Positions 50,335-59,184 of a DNA stretch of 64,000 nucleotides are shown here, one piece after another. The stretch covers positions 1 to 64,000 of the forward strand of contig DAOTJE010000017.1 in assembly GCA_035448545.1 (NCBI GenBank), given 5' to 3'. The notes under the pieces were generated by a model, which did not search any database, had not been told where the DNA came from, and saw only the letters and a program-made list of their open reading frames with translations. The position numbers and the translations under genes were made by a program. The stretch's first letter is position 1. Every line of letters starts with the position of its first letter. This DNA is from Anaerobaca sp035448545 (GTDB lineage Bacteria; Planctomycetota; Phycisphaerae; Sedimentisphaerales; Anaerobacaceae).

Positions 50335-53300
50335 ATGCTGACATCACACGCGTCGATCTGCGTAGTGTATCTGACAATAGCCTGTGTTGCGGCCGCCGGC
50401 GCGATATCTGAGGACGCCGCACTGCCGCCGGGCGTCCAACCGGTCTGGGACATTTCCACGGCATACCGAGAAGCCACCGCGACGCGTGAACGCGTCTGCA
50501 TCAACGGTCTCTGGCGGTGGCAACCGGCACAGACGGATTCCGAGTCCGCGGCAGACGTACCGCAGGCCAATTGGGGCTACTTCAAGGTCCCAGGGTGCTG
50601 GCCCGGGATCACCGATTACATGCAGAAAGACAGCCAGACGGTGCACTCGCACCCAAGCTGGCGGGACTGCGCACTGCGCGATGTGGCCGCCGCCTGGTAC
50701 GAACGGGAGATCACGATCCCGTCGTCTTGGGCTGGCCGGCACATCTCGCTGTGTCTGGAGTATCTGAATTCGTATGCGGCGGTTTACGTGGACCGTGTCC
50801 AGGCGGGCGAGGCTCGATTCCCGGGGGGCGAACTTGATCTGACGGCCTTCTGTCGTCCGGGCCGGACGCATCGGCTTAGTCTCCTCGTTGTGGCCATGCC
50901 GCTCAAAGGCGTGATGCTCTCCTATATAGACACGGCGTCGGCACGCGAGGTCAAAGGAACCGTAGCTCGGCGAGGGTTATGTGGCGATGTCTATCTGATC
51001 GGCATGCCGGCCGGACCGCGCATCACCGATGCGCGAGTGGCCACGTCGATCCGCCGGCAGCAAATCTCGCTCGATCTGGCTCTGGAAGGACTTGAAGCCC
51101 GGAACGAATACGCCGTCGGCGTTCGGATCCTCGACCAAGACCGCGTCGTGAAGGAATTCACAGGTCGCCCGTTCCGCGCAGGTGACGTCCGCGAGGGTCG
51201 CATCACGTGCACCGACATGTGGATGCCGGACAAGCTCTGGGACCTTCACACGCCGCAGAACACGTATGACGCGGAGGTCTCCCTTCTCGACATGCAGGGC
51301 CACGTGCTGGACACGCACTGGCCCATTCGCTTCGGGTTCCGAGAGATGTGGATCGAGGGCCGCGATTTCTACCTCAACGGCACGCGCATCTTCCTCTCGG
51401 CAGTGCCCCTGGACAACGCCCAGGTCGGTGCGGCGTCGGCCACCTACGAGGCGGCCCGCGAGAGTCTGGAGCGGCTCAAGAGCTTCGGCATCAACTTCGT
51501 CTACACACACAATTATGGCTGCGAGCCCGGTTCGCATCTGAGCTTCGCCGAGATTCTCCGGGCCGCCGATGACACGGGGATGCTCGTGTCGTTCTCGCAG
51601 CCGCATTTCAGCCACTATGACTGGCAGGCGCCGGACGCCGATCGCGACAACGGCTACGCCCGGCACGCCGAGTTCTACGTTCGAGTCGCCCAGAATCACC
51701 CGTCCGTCGTGATGTACTCCATGAGCCATAACGCGACGGGCTATAACGAGGACATGAACCCCGACATGATCGACGGCCTTCAGGACGCCCGTGACAACTG
51801 GGCACTGCGAAACGTTAAACTCGCCATGCGGGCCGAGGCAATCGTCCGGACGCTGGACCCGTCTCGCATCGTCTACCATCACGCCTCGGGCAACCTGGGC
51901 TCGATGCATGCGATCAATTTCTATCCGAACTTCGTTCCCGTGCAGGAGATGTCCGACTGGTTCGCGCACTGGGCGACGCGGGGCATCAAGCCGGTCTTCC
52001 TGTGCGAGTACGGCACGCCGTTTACCTGGGACTGGGCGATGTATCGCGGCTGGTACGAAGGCAAGAGGGAATTCGGCAGTGCGGCGGTGCCCTGGGAGTT
52101 CTGCCTGGCCGAATGGAACGCCCAGTTCCTCGGCGACCGTGCCTTTGCGATCAGCGAAATGGAGAAGCGGAACCTGCGCTGGGAAGCCCAACAGTTCCGC
52201 GCCGGCAGGCTCTGGCACCGCTGGGACTATCCGCACCAGTTGGGCTCGACCGATTTTCCCGAGCGCGAACCGGTGTTCAGTCTCTACCTCACGGACAACT
52301 GGCGGGCTTTCCGCACGTGGGGCGTCTCGGCCATCTCGCCCTGGGAGCATCACATCCTGTTCAAGCTCCGCCCCGGCGTGGACAGAAACCACCGCGAAGA
52401 ATTCGAGGTGGATTGGCGCAACCTGCAACGGCCCGGATTCAGTCCCGACTATCGCGAGCAGCGCTACGAGCGGATGGACCTGGCGTACGAACGCGCGGAC
52501 TGGGTTCCCACCGGCGCCGGCAACGCCATCCTGCGTAACAACCAGCCCTTGCTGGCCTACATCGCCGGCAAAGCGGGTTCTTTCACCAGCAAGGATCACA
52601 ATTTCACTGCCGGCCAGACGGTCGAAAAGCAGTTGATCGTGATCAACAATTCGCGGCAGCCGGTTCGTTGCGCCTGCTCGTGGCACATCGGGTTGCCCGA
52701 ACCGGTGGCCGGCCACGAAGAGGTCACCGTTGAGACGGGTCAGCAGACGCGCGTACCGATCCGCTTTGTCATCCCGACGAACGCGAAACCCGGCTCGTAC
52801 GAAATGATTGCCAGAGCCGTGTTCAGCAGCGGCCAGTCACAGGAGGACACCTTCACGATCCACGTCGTTCCGCAGCCGGCGCCGGTGCGCAACGGGGTCA
52901 GGGTCGCGATCTTCGACCCCCGGGGGGAGACGGCGCAATTGATGGAAGACATGGGACTGTCCTGGGAACGTGTCGATGCGACTGCCGATCTCGCTTCGTA
53001 CGAGGTGCTCGTCGTGGGCAAGGCGGTGTTGACAGTGGATGGCGCAGCGCCGGACATCAGCCGGGTGCGGGATGGGCTCAAGGTGGTCGTGTTCGAGCAG
53101 ACGCCGGAGGTGCTGGAGAAGCGATTCGGTTTCCGCGTGGCCGAGTACGGGCTGCGGAACGTCTTTCCGCGCGTGCCCGATCATCCCGTCCTGGCCGGAC
53201 TGGAAGTCGAGAACCTGCGTGACTGGCGAGGTGAAGCGACTATTATCCCGCCTCGATTGAAGTACGAACGCTCCGCCAAGTTCAACGGCGCGCCGGCGGT

Positions 53301-54246
53301 GACGTGGTGCGGCCTGACGGTGACGCGTGCGTGGCGATGTGGCAATCGGGGAAACGTTGTGTCGGTCCTCATCGAGAAACCCGCCTGCGGCGACTTCCTG
53401 CCCATCGTGGACGGCGGATTCAGCCTCCAGTACAGCCCCCTGATGGAGTACCGCGAAGGCAAGGGAATGGTGTTGTTCTGTCAGATGGATGTGACCGGGC
53501 GCACGGAGACGGAACCGGTGGCGGAGATTCTCGTCGCCAACCTCCTGCGGTACGTCGGCGATTGGAAGCCTGCGGCGCTACGCAAGGCTTTCTATGCCGG
53601 TGCGACTGCCGGCCGCGAACACCTCGAAGCGGCTGGGTTTCCCCTCCATGCCTACGAGGGCGGTGAGATCCCCACAGACTCCGTCCTGATCCTCGGACCC
53701 CAGAGCGAAGCCCTTTCCGCTCAAAGAGATGCGATCGGTGTGTTCCTGGCGTCGGGCGGACGCGTGCTGGCCGTCGGTTTGGCGCAGGAGGACGTCGATA
53801 CCGTGTTGCCAGTCCGGGTCACTATGAGGCAGGCCGAACACATCAATGCCTTCTTCGATCCTGCGACGATGGACGCGCCGCTGGCCGGCATCGGGCCGGC
53901 GGACGTGCACTGCCGTGACCCGCGGACGCTTGCGCTCGTCTCGGGAGGCGCCGAGCCAGTCGGGGATGGCGTGCTGGCGGTCGCTCCGGGAGGAAAGGTC
54001 GTCTTCTGTCAGCTCGTGCCGTGGCGATTCGAGTACCGCAGCAACTTCGGGCTCAAGCGGACCTTTCGGCGAAGCAGTTTCCTTGTCACGCGGCTGCTGG
54101 CCAACCTGGGTGCGCAGGCCCAGACTCCGTTGCTCGGGCGATTCTCCCGCCCGGTCGAAGGTGATGAGCCGGGCCGATGGCTTCAGGGCCTTTATCTGGA
54201 CGAGCCGCAAGAGTGGGACGATCCCTACCGATTCTTCCGCTGGTGA
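50335..54246 (+). CDS. GH2-like secreted protein with altered acid/base motif
   Basis: 1303 residues. Signal peptide about 1-25. It has a GH2 sugar-binding domain (KVPGCWPGITDYMQKD, REITIPSSWAGRHISLCLEYLNSYAAVYVD), an immunoglobulin-like domain, and a TIM barrel (LKSFGINFVYTHNYG, FAEILRAADDTGMLVSFSQPH). In GH2 enzymes the acid/base Glu lies in a WSLGNE-like motif; here it reads YSMSHN (about 461-466), so N466 replaces Glu. The nucleophile Glu is kept at about 558 in PVFLCEYGTPF. Later regions (about 840-1300) look like beta-galactosidase trimerisation or GATase-like domains. The longer frame from 50176 overlaps the upstream gene; ATG 50335 has GGTGG 6 bases before it. Confidence 0.85.
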   Translation: MLTSHASICVVYLTIACVAAAGAISEDAALPPGVQPVWDISTAYREATATRERVCINGLWRWQPAQTDSESAADVPQANWGYFKVPGCWPGITDYMQKDSQTVHSHPSWRDCALRDVAAAWYEREITIPSSWAGRHISLCLEYLNSYAAVYVDRVQAGEARFPGGELDLTAFCRPGRTHRLSLLVVAMPLKGVMLSYIDTASAREVKGTVARRGLCGDVYLIGMPAGPRITDARVATSIRRQQISLDLALEGLEARNEYAVGVRILDQDRVVKEFTGRPFRAGDVREGRITCTDMWMPDKLWDLHTPQNTYDAEVSLLDMQGHVLDTHWPIRFGFREMWIEGRDFYLNGTRIFLSAVPLDNAQVGAASATYEAARESLERLKSFGINFVYTHNYGCEPGSHLSFAEILRAADDTGMLVSFSQPHFSHYDWQAPDADRDNGYARHAEFYVRVAQNHPSVVMYSMSHNATGYNEDMNPDMIDGLQDARDNWALRNVKLAMRAEAIVRTLDPSRIVYHHASGNLGSMHAINFYPNFVPVQEMSDWFAHWATRGIKPVFLCEYGTPFTWDWAMYRGWYEGKREFGSAAVPWEFCLAEWNAQFLGDRAFAISEMEKRNLRWEAQQFRAGRLWHRWDYPHQLGSTDFPEREPVFSLYLTDNWRAFRTWGVSAISPWEHHILFKLRPGVDRNHREEFEVDWRNLQRPGFSPDYREQRYERMDLAYERADWVPTGAGNAILRNNQPLLAYIAGKAGSFTSKDHNFTAGQTVEKQLIVINNSRQPVRCACSWHIGLPEPVAGHEEVTVETGQQTRVPIRFVIPTNAKPGSYEMIARAVFSSGQSQEDTFTIHVVPQPAPVRNGVRVAIFDPRGETAQLMEDMGLSWERVDATADLASYEVLVVGKAVLTVDGAAPDISRVRDGLKVVVFEQTPEVLEKRFGFRVAEYGLRNVFPRVPDHPVLAGLEVENLRDWRGEATIIPPRLKYERSAKFNGAPAVTWCGLTVTRAWRCGNRGNVVSVLIEKPACGDFLPIVDGGFSLQYSPLMEYREGKGMVLFCQMDVTGRTETEPVAEILVANLLRYVGDWKPAALRKAFYAGATAGREHLEAAGFPLHAYEGGEIPTDSVLILGPQSEALSAQRDAIGVFLASGGRVLAVGLAQEDVDTVLPVRVTMRQAEHINAFFDPATMDAPLAGIGPADVHCRDPRTLALVSGGAEPVGDGVLAVAPGGKVVFCQLVPWRFEYRSNFGLKRTFRRSSFLVTRLLANLGAQAQTPLLGRFSRPVEGDEPGRWLQGLYLDEPQEWDDPYRFFRW

Positions 54247-54254
54247 CCAGGTAC

Positions 54255-54282
54255 GGGCAATCCGCCTGTGGTGGATTTGCCC
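54255..54282 (+). repeat. Hairpin repeat, second copy of GGGCAA-TCCGCC arm
   Basis: GGGCAATCC and GGATTTGCCC pair around GCCTGTGGT. It lies 9 bases after the GH2-like gene and resembles the hairpin at 50288-50316. Confidence 0.5.
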
Positions 54283-54334
54283 TCTACAGGTCTTTGGGTT
54301 GTTTCAGATAGGCAGCCAGCGGGCCTGCGTCATG

Positions 54335-54343
54335 TGGTATAAT
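54335..54343 (+). promoter_or_regulatory. Extended -10 promoter of the LTD-CotH gene
   Basis: TGGTATAAT has both the TG extension and a perfect TATAAT. No good -35 was found, which extended -10 promoters do not need. The transcript would begin around 54350. Confidence 0.6.
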
Positions 54344-54351
54344 ACAAAGCT

Positions 54352-54373
54352 GGGGCGAGTGATTATTCGCCCC
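54352..54373 (+). other. Leader hairpin before the LTD-CotH gene
   Basis: GGGGCGA (54352-54358) pairs with TCGCCCC (54367-54373) around GTGATTAT. It would stand at the very 5' end of the transcript from the TATAAT promoter and may stabilise it. Confidence 0.5.
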
Positions 54374-54416
54374 CACATGATGGAAATGTGTACTGTACAA
54401 GCGGCGGAGGCGGTTG

Positions 54417-57400
54417 ATGGCTGAACATCACGAAATCCAAGGGTGTCCGGTACCCTTCTGCGACCAGCGATCGCAAGGGAGATCGAAAAGAGGTACCGGA
54501 CACCTTATCCCGGTCCTGTTCCTGGGGCTGGCGCTTCAACTGTGCGCGCCCTGCGCACTGCTGGCCGACAGCGTGGTGGTTATCAACGAGATCATGTTCC
54601 ACCCGCGCGAAGGGGAGCCGGAATGGATCGAGCTGTACAACCAGATGGGGACGCTGGTTGATATGTCCGGCTGGTCTCTGGCGGGTGCGGTCGAGTACAC
54701 CTTTCCGGCTGGCACCGTCCTTGCGCCCGACTCCTATGTGGTCGTGGCGTCCGCCATCGGCCGAATGGCTGTGCCGGTCCTGGGGCCGTTTGAGGGGAAG
54801 CTCTCGAACGGGGGCGAGGAGATCCGGCTGCTCAACAACAGCGGCCGCCTGATGAATCGCGTGCGATACGACGACGGGGAGGACTGGCCCGTTGCCGCGG
54901 ACGGCTCCGGCTGCACTTTGGCCAAGATCGACCCCACACGCGAAAGCGACACCGCGTCGAATTGGACCTGGAGCGGTCGGATTGGCGGTACGCCGAACGC
55001 GCCCAACTTCGACGACGCAACACCGTTGCCGTCCGCCACAAGCGGACTGCGCCTCAACGAGGTCTGTCCGGCCGGCCAGTCGGCCTTCTTTGTGGAGATC
55101 GTCAACGCGGGCGTCGAGCCGGCCAGCATGGCAGACGCCTGGCTCGAAGTCCAGTCCGCCTCTGGCGGACGAGACACCATATACAGCTTCGAAGACGATG
55201 TCCTGGCACCGGGTCAGTACGTCACGATCACGCCAAGCGATCTGGGATTCGTTCCGCAGCCCGGCGACCGGCTCTTTCTCGGCTGGGGCGAAGATCGGGT
55301 CTGCGATGCCGTGCGGGTTGGTGACATCGTGACAGGCCGGCATCCTGCCGGCACGGGGCCGTGGCTCTTTCCCGCGTTTCCCACTCCCGGACAGCCCAAC
55401 GAGATCGAGCTGTGCACGGATATCGTGATCAACGAGATCATGTACCATCCCATGGCCTTGCCTGCGCCGGACACCGCACAGGGCCTGCTGCTGTTCGACG
55501 AGAGCGCGGCTGTGAAGGTCCTCGTCCCGCAGGACGACCACCTCGGACGGCGGTGGACCGGCAGTTCGGAGCCGTTCGACGACGGCGCCTGGGTCCAGGG
55601 CGAGGGAACGGGCGTCGGTTACGAGGCCAGCTCGGGATACGAGCCCTACATCGACGTGGATGTCCGCGCCGCGATGTATGGTCGCCGCAACACGGTCTAC
55701 ATCCGTATCCCCTTCGACGTGGCTGATCCCACAGTGTTTGCGACGCTGACGCTCAACATGCGATATGACGATGGTTTTCTGGCCTTTCTCAATGGGGTGC
55801 TCATCGCCAGCGCGAACATGTCCGGGTCCGAGGCGTGGGACGATCCGGCCGCCGGTTCGAACGACGATCTGGCGGCGGTCAGCTACCAGGGCTTCGACGT
55901 ATCGGCTCACCTCGGTGCATTGAAGGCGGGCGTCAACATCCTGGCTATCGAGGGACATAACATCGAGGCGAGCAGCTCGGACCTGCTGTTTCAAGCCACG
56001 TTGGAGGCGACCTTGGCCGATCCTTCCGGCGACGAAGAACAGGACGGCGAATCGAAGACCTGGGTCGAACTCTACAATCGAGGGAGTGCAACAGTCGATC
56101 TGTCCGGCTGGAGCTTCGACAAAGGGATTACGTATGTGTTCCCAGAGGGAACGTTCCTTCCACCGGGCGAGTACCTCGTGGTGGCACGGGATCGAGCGTA
56201 TCTGACCGCCCGATTCCCGGACGTTCCTATCGTGGGAGACTTTCAAGGGCGTCTGGCTAACGGTGGAGAAGAGCTGAGACTCGTGGACGCTCGAGGCAAT
56301 CCTGTCGATCGGCTGCGCTACTATGACGGCGGGACCTGGCCCGAGGCGGCCGACGGCGGCGGCAGCAGCCTCGAGCTGCGCGATCCGTGGGCGGACAACG
56401 ACTGCGGCACCGCCTGGGCCGCCAGCGACGAATCGCCTCGTTCGGGCTGGCAGACGATTTCGTATCGTGGCGTCGTACAGGCCAGCGCGGTGGGCAATGA
56501 CAGCCTCTATCACGAGTTCGTCATGGGACTGCTGGACGCCGGCGAGGTCTTGATCGACGACATTCACGTGATCGAAGACCCGGACGGCGCCGCGCAGGAA
56601 CGGCTTCAGAACGGCGACTTCTCTCGCGGGCTCGATCACTGGAGGATCGTGGGCAACCATCGCCACAGCACCCTCGAGGCCGATCCGAGCGATGGAACGA
56701 ATCCGGTTCTGCGTCTGGTCGCGACCGGGCCCACCGACCATATGCACAACCATGCCGAGACGACGTTTGCCAACGGCGCACGAATCGACAACGGGCGCGA
56801 GGTCGAGATTCGATTCCGGGCCAAATGGATCAGCGGCTCGCCGCTGCTGCATACGCGTCTGTTTTTCAACCGGCTGGCGCGTACGACGGTCCTGGCGGTG
56901 CCCTCGTTGTCGGGTACGCCGGGATGTGAGAATTCCCGTCGCCAGCTGAACATCGGTCCGACCATGACGGCGCTTCGCCACAGCCCCGCGGTTCCTCTGC
57001 CCAATCAAACGGTGGAAGTCACGGTCAGGGCCAGCGATCCGGACGGTATCGAGAAGGTCACGTTGTGGTACCGGCCGGACAATGGTTTGTGGCAGTCTGC
57101 GGATATGAGCCGGCAGGAAGATCGGTTCACCGCCGTCATCCCACCGCATGCCAGCCACACCCTTGTGCAGTTCTACGCCGAAGCGCAGGACGGACGCGGG
57201 GCCGTGGCATTCTGTCCAGCCGCAGGCCCGCAATCCTTTGCCCAGTATCGGGTCTTGCAGGTCGATCTGGCGACAGGGCGGCCGTCCCAACCTCCACAGG
57301 CGAGCGGTCCATTCGCCCCCAGGACCACCGGTGTGTTCAACTATCGCATCGTCATGCGCGACGCCGAACGCGACTTTTTGTACGAGCCCACCAACCGCAT

Positions 57401-58697
57401 GAGCAACGAGCACCTTGGGGCCACGCTGATCGTCAACGAGCAGGATGTGTACTACGACGTGGGCGTGCACCTGAAGGGCAGTGAGCACGGCCGGCCCAAG
57501 GAGCCGCGCATCGGTTTCCACGTGCGCTTCAATCCCGAGAAGCTGTTTCGAGGCGTGCATCGCACCATCGGGTTCGACCGCTCCGACGGCCAGCAGGTGG
57601 GTCAACGTGAGATGCTCCAGCATGTTGCGATGAATCGCTTCGGCGGATTCTCCAAGTACCATGACCTGGGCTACCTCATCGCCCCTCGACAGCAGCAGTG
57701 CAGCGGCGTCGAAGTGCAACTGGCGCGGTACGGCCCGGTCTACTGTGAAGAGGCCTATGGCGAAGACGGTGGCGCCGGTACGCTGTACGAGTACGAACTC
57801 GTGTACACGCTGGCCGAAACGGTGGGCAACGATCCGGAGGGACTGAAGATTCCGCAGGAGGGAGGCGGCGTATACGGGCGCAGTGTCACGGACTATCTGG
57901 GCAGCGACAAGGAGAAATACCGCTGGCACTTTCTGATCAAGAACAACCGGGACCGGGACGACTACGAGCCCGTGATCCGGCTGACACAGGCTTTGGGCCT
58001 CAGCCAGACGGCATTCGAATCGGCTGTTTCTGAGACGATCGACGTCGAGCAGTGGCTCCAGGCCTTCGCGGTCGGCTCGACGTTTGGCATCACGGACAAC
58101 TGGATCAGCAACTCCAGTCACAATGCGATGTTTTACTTTCGTCCCACCGACGGTCGGTTCACGTACTTTCCCCATGACCTGGACTACTACAATGCGAACC
58201 AGGCCCTGGAGAGCAACAGTGTGCTGAGCAAGCTCCTGCGAAAGCCCGCGTGGGCGCATGCCTTCTACGGAAACGTCTACGACTTCCTCCAGGTCAGCTT
58301 CAACAGGGTGTACCTGTCTGTCTGGGCCGATCACTTCGCGCGGTTGCTGCCGGAACAGGCGTGGTCGAGTTGGCTGACTTATGTCGACCAGCGGTACGAG
58401 CGGGTTATGGGCGAACTCCTGGCCAGAGCGGGAAACCCCATCCCGTTCGAGATCACTTCGCCGTCGGCGAAGGAAGTGGCGTCGTCGTCTGTGGCAGTGC
58501 GCGGTCGCGGGTGGATCCACGTACAGCGGATCGATGTGCTCCAGACCGGACAAACCCTGGCGGTGGACTGGCTGGATCTGACCACGTGGGAGACCCACCT
58601 GCCCGACGACCTGACGCCTGGTGCATATATCCTGGGTGCCTACAACAGCCAGGGCACGCTCCTGGCGACCGACACGATCACTCTGATGCCGCGATAA
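54417..58697 (+). CDS. Secreted LTD and CotH-kinase-like surface protein
   Basis: A 1426-residue protein. After a signal-like helix (VLFLGLALQLCAPCALLA) come lamin-tail domains: about 50-165 (VVVINEIMFHPREGEPEWIELYN), a second around 335 (DIVINEIMYHPMAL), and a third near 540-640 (WVELYNRGSATVDLSGWS). Discoidin/jelly-roll segments lie between. The C-terminal third is CotH-kinase-like: YDVGVHLKGSEHGRPKEPRIGFHVRFNP, FDRSDGQQVGQREMLQHVAMNRFGG, and ITDNWISNSSHNAMFYFRPTDGRFTYFPHDLDYY, the D-x-D element being the last. CotH proteins phosphorylate spore-coat or secreted proteins, but many large bacterial members lack proof. ATG 54417 has GGAGG 6 bases upstream. Function: extracellular or surface assembly. 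Confidence 0.85.
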   Translation: MAEHHEIQGCPVPFCDQRSQGRSKRGTGHLIPVLFLGLALQLCAPCALLADSVVVINEIMFHPREGEPEWIELYNQMGTLVDMSGWSLAGAVEYTFPAGTVLAPDSYVVVASAIGRMAVPVLGPFEGKLSNGGEEIRLLNNSGRLMNRVRYDDGEDWPVAADGSGCTLAKIDPTRESDTASNWTWSGRIGGTPNAPNFDDATPLPSATSGLRLNEVCPAGQSAFFVEIVNAGVEPASMADAWLEVQSASGGRDTIYSFEDDVLAPGQYVTITPSDLGFVPQPGDRLFLGWGEDRVCDAVRVGDIVTGRHPAGTGPWLFPAFPTPGQPNEIELCTDIVINEIMYHPMALPAPDTAQGLLLFDESAAVKVLVPQDDHLGRRWTGSSEPFDDGAWVQGEGTGVGYEASSGYEPYIDVDVRAAMYGRRNTVYIRIPFDVADPTVFATLTLNMRYDDGFLAFLNGVLIASANMSGSEAWDDPAAGSNDDLAAVSYQGFDVSAHLGALKAGVNILAIEGHNIEASSSDLLFQATLEATLADPSGDEEQDGESKTWVELYNRGSATVDLSGWSFDKGITYVFPEGTFLPPGEYLVVARDRAYLTARFPDVPIVGDFQGRLANGGEELRLVDARGNPVDRLRYYDGGTWPEAADGGGSSLELRDPWADNDCGTAWAASDESPRSGWQTISYRGVVQASAVGNDSLYHEFVMGLLDAGEVLIDDIHVIEDPDGAAQERLQNGDFSRGLDHWRIVGNHRHSTLEADPSDGTNPVLRLVATGPTDHMHNHAETTFANGARIDNGREVEIRFRAKWISGSPLLHTRLFFNRLARTTVLAVPSLSGTPGCENSRRQLNIGPTMTALRHSPAVPLPNQTVEVTVRASDPDGIEKVTLWYRPDNGLWQSADMSRQEDRFTAVIPPHASHTLVQFYAEAQDGRGAVAFCPAAGPQSFAQYRVLQVDLATGRPSQPPQASGPFAPRTTGVFNYRIVMRDAERDFLYEPTNRMSNEHLGATLIVNEQDVYYDVGVHLKGSEHGRPKEPRIGFHVRFNPEKLFRGVHRTIGFDRSDGQQVGQREMLQHVAMNRFGGFSKYHDLGYLIAPRQQQCSGVEVQLARYGPVYCEEAYGEDGGAGTLYEYELVYTLAETVGNDPEGLKIPQEGGGVYGRSVTDYLGSDKEKYRWHFLIKNNRDRDDYEPVIRLTQALGLSQTAFESAVSETIDVEQWLQAFAVGSTFGITDNWISNSSHNAMFYFRPTDGRFTYFPHDLDYYNANQALESNSVLSKLLRKPAWAHAFYGNVYDFLQVSFNRVYLSVWADHFARLLPEQAWSSWLTYVDQRYERVMGELLARAGNPIPFEITSPSAKEVASSSVAVRGRGWIHVQRIDVLQTGQTLAVDWLDLTTWETHLPDDLTPGAYILGAYNSQGTLLATDTITLMPR

Positions 58698-59184
58698 TAC
58701 AAATCGAGGCTTGACTTCTGGGACAAACCGGTCAAAATGCATGCCATAGGTGCTTTGTGGTGGCCGGGGCCTCGGGCGTATTCGAAGCTGGGCCACACGG
58801 GAGGAGGCTGTGTGCAAGTGTAGTATCTAAATGCACTTGTGAGACAGAGAAGCGGCCCTCCCCCAAGCCACAGGCCGAATGAAGCTCGGCTGGAGGCGGT
58901 CTCATGGAAGCGACGATGGCGCGCCTCGATGGCGGGGCGGTTTCGCCATGCAATCCGCCGGCGGCAGTGCATAAGCCACTTTAAGAAAAGCCTTTACAGG
59001 GGTCTCGTCAGGCTGATCCGGATTGTCTGCGCACGCAAAAAAAGTCTGCGGACGCCGCAAAAACCGGAAAAACCGTTACGAAATCGGTCGATATCGGCAC
59101 CAGTGCGTTAGTAAACGATCCGTCCAGCGTCTGGGACCGGACCAAGATCGGTGGTTTGGGCATAGATAGAGAGAGGAGTTCGAC
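58698..59184. other. Intergenic leader of the PPC-LamG gene
   Basis: Nothing coding is convincing. GAGAGGAG (59171-59178) is a strong ribosome site for the next ATG. No promoter or terminator stood out. Confidence 0.45.

Noticed and set aside
54363..58817. A 1484-residue open frame on the minus strand
   Set aside because: It lies antisense to the LTD-CotH gene. Its composition is rich in Arg/Val/His, with no domain or signal. Long shadow frames are expected opposite GC-rich genes.
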